DNA from: Alphaproteobacteria bacterium
GTDB taxonomy: Bacteria > Pseudomonadota > Alphaproteobacteria > Rhodobacterales > Rhodobacteraceae
DNA length: 64,000 bases
NCBI GenBank assembly: GCA_030426685.1
Contig: JAUHYC010000004.1
Span: 1 to 64,000 of the forward strand
Reading direction: 5' to 3'
Shown here one piece after another: positions 61,748 to 64,000 of the stretch. Every line of letters begins with the position of its first letter. Position 1 is the stretch's first letter. The position numbers and the translations under genes were made by a program. The notes beneath the pieces were generated by a model. The model saw nothing but the letters and a program-made list of their open reading frames with translations. It was not told the DNA's origin and searched no databases.

Positions 61748-63426
61748 CCAACCCGCCGCATATCGCGCGCCGAGACCCCGCCACGGTCATGCGTCTGTCG
61801 CGGCTGGGTGCGTTGCATCAATGCCGGCTGAGCTTCATGCGCCAGCTCACGCGTCGCATGGCCCGGGAAAACTGGACCTTCTCGCGCCCCGCGTTCGAGA
61901 TTGATGAAACCGGCGTGGGCCATGCGGTTTATACGGCACAAGGGCCAAATCATGCCTATTCGCTGGTTGCCTTCGCCCATGACCTTTCACCCGAACAACG
62001 CTCGGATCGGGTGATCGCGGAAGCCTGGGATGCCACTTTTGCCCTGTTTGACGGCATCCCGTCCGCGGCTGACATCCAGCGCCTGTCGCAGAACGTGCCC
62101 CTGCAGGAGGCCGGGCGCGTCAGCGAGGCTGAGCTGTCACTGTCCCGCGCCAACCGCTCGGTCCGGCTGTGGGCGCATGTGGTCGACCGCCTTGCCTCCG
62201 GGCAGCAACCAGACCTCGATCAGATTTACAAGGTCGGGTATCTGATGCGAACCACGGCCGTCTACGGCTCGGGCAAGTTCGGCGCTGCGGATCGCGAGAA
62301 AATCGCCGACCGTCCGGAAACCAGCGGCCCGTTTCAGGCCGAGATGCTTTCGGTCTACCTGACGCGTGTGTTCGTGCGCGATTTGGTGCAGCACATGGCC
62401 CGTGTCAAAGGCGGTGGGCAGGCCGTGCAACTGGACCCCGAAATTGCCAAATGGCTGGGCATTGGCAATTCCACGGGGCTGGGCATGGCGCCTTTCATCG
62501 TCAATCATCCGATCCTGTTCAACAACTGGATCATGGCGCGGGAAGAGGCCATTGCGAAAGTCCGGTCCATTGATAAGGCGACCGCTGGTGAAGTCGCGCA
62601 GTTCCGCCAGATATTCGAGCGCAGCAAACTGTCGGTCTCGTGGTGGCGGTCCGAACACCCTATTCAGATTGAAAAGCTGGCCGCGTTAAACACGGATCTG
62701 TGCGCGATTTCAGAGTATCTTGATCAAGCCGATCTGACGAAAAACCAGCCATGGAACCAACTGATCCTGTGGGCGCAAAACGCGCTCAGCGAAGAAGGGC
62801 AGGAGTTGCTGGCTTCACTTATCCTGGAACCCTATGGCGAACTGGTCGACGATCTGGCCGGTGGCATGGCGGACAGCAACGCGGGCGCGCAGGTGATTGA
62901 CGGCGCGATACCGGTAGGGAAAGTACGCGACCTGATCCGCGGCAGTTTCAACTGGGCGCTAGATCTGAACTGGAACGCCGCCGAGCATTGCGCCCGCGCG
63001 TGGTATGTCTCTGAAGAAAAGCTGGAACCCCGACTGGGTGAGCGGTTTGACGAGCCAATCGCGGATTACGAACAACCGCTGGCCCCTGCGCGCGACGCGG
63101 CGCTGGCCTTTCGCGCGTTGGCCGACTGGCCGGATGACACCCCCATCGCCGAGTTCTTGTTGCGACACCCTGAACACCGCCACACGGTACGACGCGCGCA
63201 GATGAGCTGCGTGGCCCCCTATGGCGAGATCCGTGACAACACCATCAGCGCCGAAGTGCTGCCCATCGACATGCTGCGCGCCAAATTGTCGTTTTTCGGT
63301 GCCACTCACTTTGATCCGCGCTCGGACCGTTGGGTGCGCATTTGCATGTATTCCGGCGCGCCTTATCCCGAGGACCTGACGGACCAAAACGCTGATCTGT
63401 GGGTCTATCCAGAGCTTGCGTCATGA
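61744..63426 (+). CDS. conserved protein of unknown function, 560 residues
   Basis: 560 residues from ATG 61744 (ATGA overlap with the M19-like gene); its stop overlaps the next start the same way. Cytosolic: no signal or membrane segment. I recognise no domain. Visible features are conserved-looking HYSLVAFAHDLSPEQRSDRV-like text near residue 80, a YLMRTTAVYGSGKFG stretch near 170, and a C-terminal RWVRICMYSGAPYPEDL. It has many Trp and charged residues but no cofactor loop. Co-translation with an aldehyde dehydrogenase and an M19-like protein suggests an enzyme of the same catabolic route. Confidence 0.65.
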   Translation: MTNPPHIARRDPATVMRLSRLGALHQCRLSFMRQLTRRMARENWTFSRPAFEIDETGVGHAVYTAQGPNHAYSLVAFAHDLSPEQRSDRVIAEAWDATFALFDGIPSAADIQRLSQNVPLQEAGRVSEAELSLSRANRSVRLWAHVVDRLASGQQPDLDQIYKVGYLMRTTAVYGSGKFGAADREKIADRPETSGPFQAEMLSVYLTRVFVRDLVQHMARVKGGGQAVQLDPEIAKWLGIGNSTGLGMAPFIVNHPILFNNWIMAREEAIAKVRSIDKATAGEVAQFRQIFERSKLSVSWWRSEHPIQIEKLAALNTDLCAISEYLDQADLTKNQPWNQLILWAQNALSEEGQELLASLILEPYGELVDDLAGGMADSNAGAQVIDGAIPVGKVRDLIRGSFNWALDLNWNAAEHCARAWYVSEEKLEPRLGERFDEPIADYEQPLAPARDAALAFRALADWPDDTPIAEFLLRHPEHRHTVRRAQMSCVAPYGEIRDNTISAEVLPIDMLRAKLSFFGATHFDPRSDRWVRICMYSGAPYPEDLTDQNADLWVYPELAS

Positions 63427-64000
63427 GTTATTCCCTCAATGAGGTCGAGGCGACCGCGAAACGCGCGACACGCGGGGCCGGATATGGCTGGGGCATGGCT
63501 GAAGAGTCGGGCAGAGCCACACGCTGGCTGTGCGCGCAAGGATTGGACGGTGCATCGGAACTGGTCCGCGTTTTGGAACGGGGTTTTGCGGGTTCCGTTG
63601 CCGACCATATGCCATCCGGTGGGAACACGGACTGGACAGGAGCTCGTGACCTGTGTCCGCTGATGACCGGTGCAGCCCTGTCCGACTGGTCCGACCTGCT
63701 GCGCGCTGGTCCGATCCGGATCGAACGCCTTGCCAGGCCGATGATCTTGATTCCATTTGCCGCTTTTGCCGCGCGTTGTCTGAACACAGTTGTGACCGTC
63801 AGGTCAGGCGATTTTTCGGCTGCAACCGATGGCGCGCAGCTGGCCATTGAAAATGAATGTCCCGCGGTGGCGGCTCAGGTCCTGGTTACCGCGGGCGGTT
63901 CCCTGACCAACCCGAGCGCGCTTCAGAGTCGCGCAACGCCGGATCCGGCGGCCTGGGACATGCTCAACCGTTTTGCCCATCGCACCTATGCCCCGGCCAC
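63423..64000 (+). CDS. DUF3726-like protein, partial at window end
   Basis: Starts at ATG 63423 (ATGA overlap) and stays open to the last base, giving 192 residues without a stop. The N-terminus MSYSLNEVEATAKRATRGAG followed by GWGMAEESGRATRWL matches what I recall of DUF3726 proteins, a family of unknown function. No signal peptide. As the fourth overlapping gene of the operon it should function with the 560-residue protein and the aldehyde dehydrogenase. The 3' end lies outside the window. Confidence 0.65.
   Translation, partial: MSYSLNEVEATAKRATRGAGYGWGMAEESGRATRWLCAQGLDGASELVRVLERGFAGSVADHMPSGGNTDWTGARDLCPLMTGAALSDWSDLLRAGPIRIERLARPMILIPFAAFAARCLNTVVTVRSGDFSAATDGAQLAIENECPAVAAQVLVTAGGSLTNPSALQSRATPDPAAWDMLNRFAHRTYAPA

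Noticed and set aside
1..64000. CRISPR arrays, tRNA and rRNA genes, riboswitches
   Set aside because: I looked for regularly spaced repeats, clover-leaf ends and conserved rRNA words and saw none; a covariance-model scan could still find a small RNA.

Overview
The window looks like accessory and metabolic chromosome (or chromid) of a marine alphaproteobacterium of the Roseobacter group (Rhodobacteraceae). The basis is a high-GC genome, tightly packed operons with 4-base ATGA overlaps, TRAP transporters, many Gfo/Idh oxidoreductases, a dimethylarginine pathway, a MaoC-Pta/AckA pair, a HemP gene, an APH-M23-aminotransferase fusion and a self-sufficient reductive dehalogenase. Genus and replicon type cannot be told from the sequence. 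I saw no rRNA, tRNA or CRISPR array.

Region 1 (about 0.5-16.3 kb) is a catabolic island under a GntR/FCD regulator. It holds a Gfo/Idh oxidoreductase, a DctPQM TRAP importer, a QuiC1-like two-domain protein whose dehydratase metal site is dismantled, an AroE-like NAD-type dehydrogenase, a stand-alone citrate-synthase-fold lyase, two more Gfo/Idh enzymes, an unknown 224-residue protein, a terminator, and then an IolE-like TIM barrel, a CoA-acylating aldehyde dehydrogenase and a ThDP enzyme. A shared 17-bp palindrome (AAAATATC-N-GATATTTT type) lies ahead of all three transcription units and is probably the GntR operator. The gene set resembles inositol or quinate catabolism but matches neither. 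I regard it as the best candidate for an undescribed pathway, acting on an imported acidic or polyhydroxylated, possibly carbocyclic, substrate.

Region 2 (16.3-21.4 kb) is a decay zone. It has a crippled IS21-family element with an internally deleted, frameshifted istA, a lipoprotein M48 protease, an SDR, a truncated SDR and non-coding stretches carrying a dispersed hairpin repeat also present at the left edge of the window.

Region 3 (21.4-28.8 kb) is an amino-acid ABC importer (minus strand) divergent from a TetR regulator, an aminotransferase, a 2-ketoarginine decarboxylase-like ThDP enzyme and a dimethylarginine dimethylaminohydrolase. Together these suggest uptake and breakdown of arginine and methylated arginines.

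Region 4 (29.2-42.9 kb) holds MaoC-Pta plus acetate kinase, phosphoglycolate phosphatase, hemP plus a partner, the triple-fusion aminotransferase, a HIBADH-family dehydrogenase, copA-cueR with a recognisable CueR promoter, an acyl-CoA dehydrogenase and a tandem SnoaL-like protein.

Region 5 (42.9-50.2 kb) has a LysR regulator divergent from a fused E1 alpha-beta 2-oxoacid dehydrogenase. Next to it is an acyltransferase that has lost the malonate-binding arginine, then a FAD oxidoreductase, a catalytically atypical SDR and another LysR.

Region 6 (50.2-58.3 kb) has a LysR regulator divergent from a cytosolic RdhA-FMN reductase-ferredoxin fusion, then a three-subunit molybdenum hydroxylase with a MoaD-like protein. 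It is a plausible aerobic system for halogenated aromatics.

Region 7 (58.4-64 kb) has a LysR divergent from an aldehyde dehydrogenase, an M19-like protein with altered metal ligands, a 560-residue protein of unknown function and a DUF3726-like gene that runs off the window.
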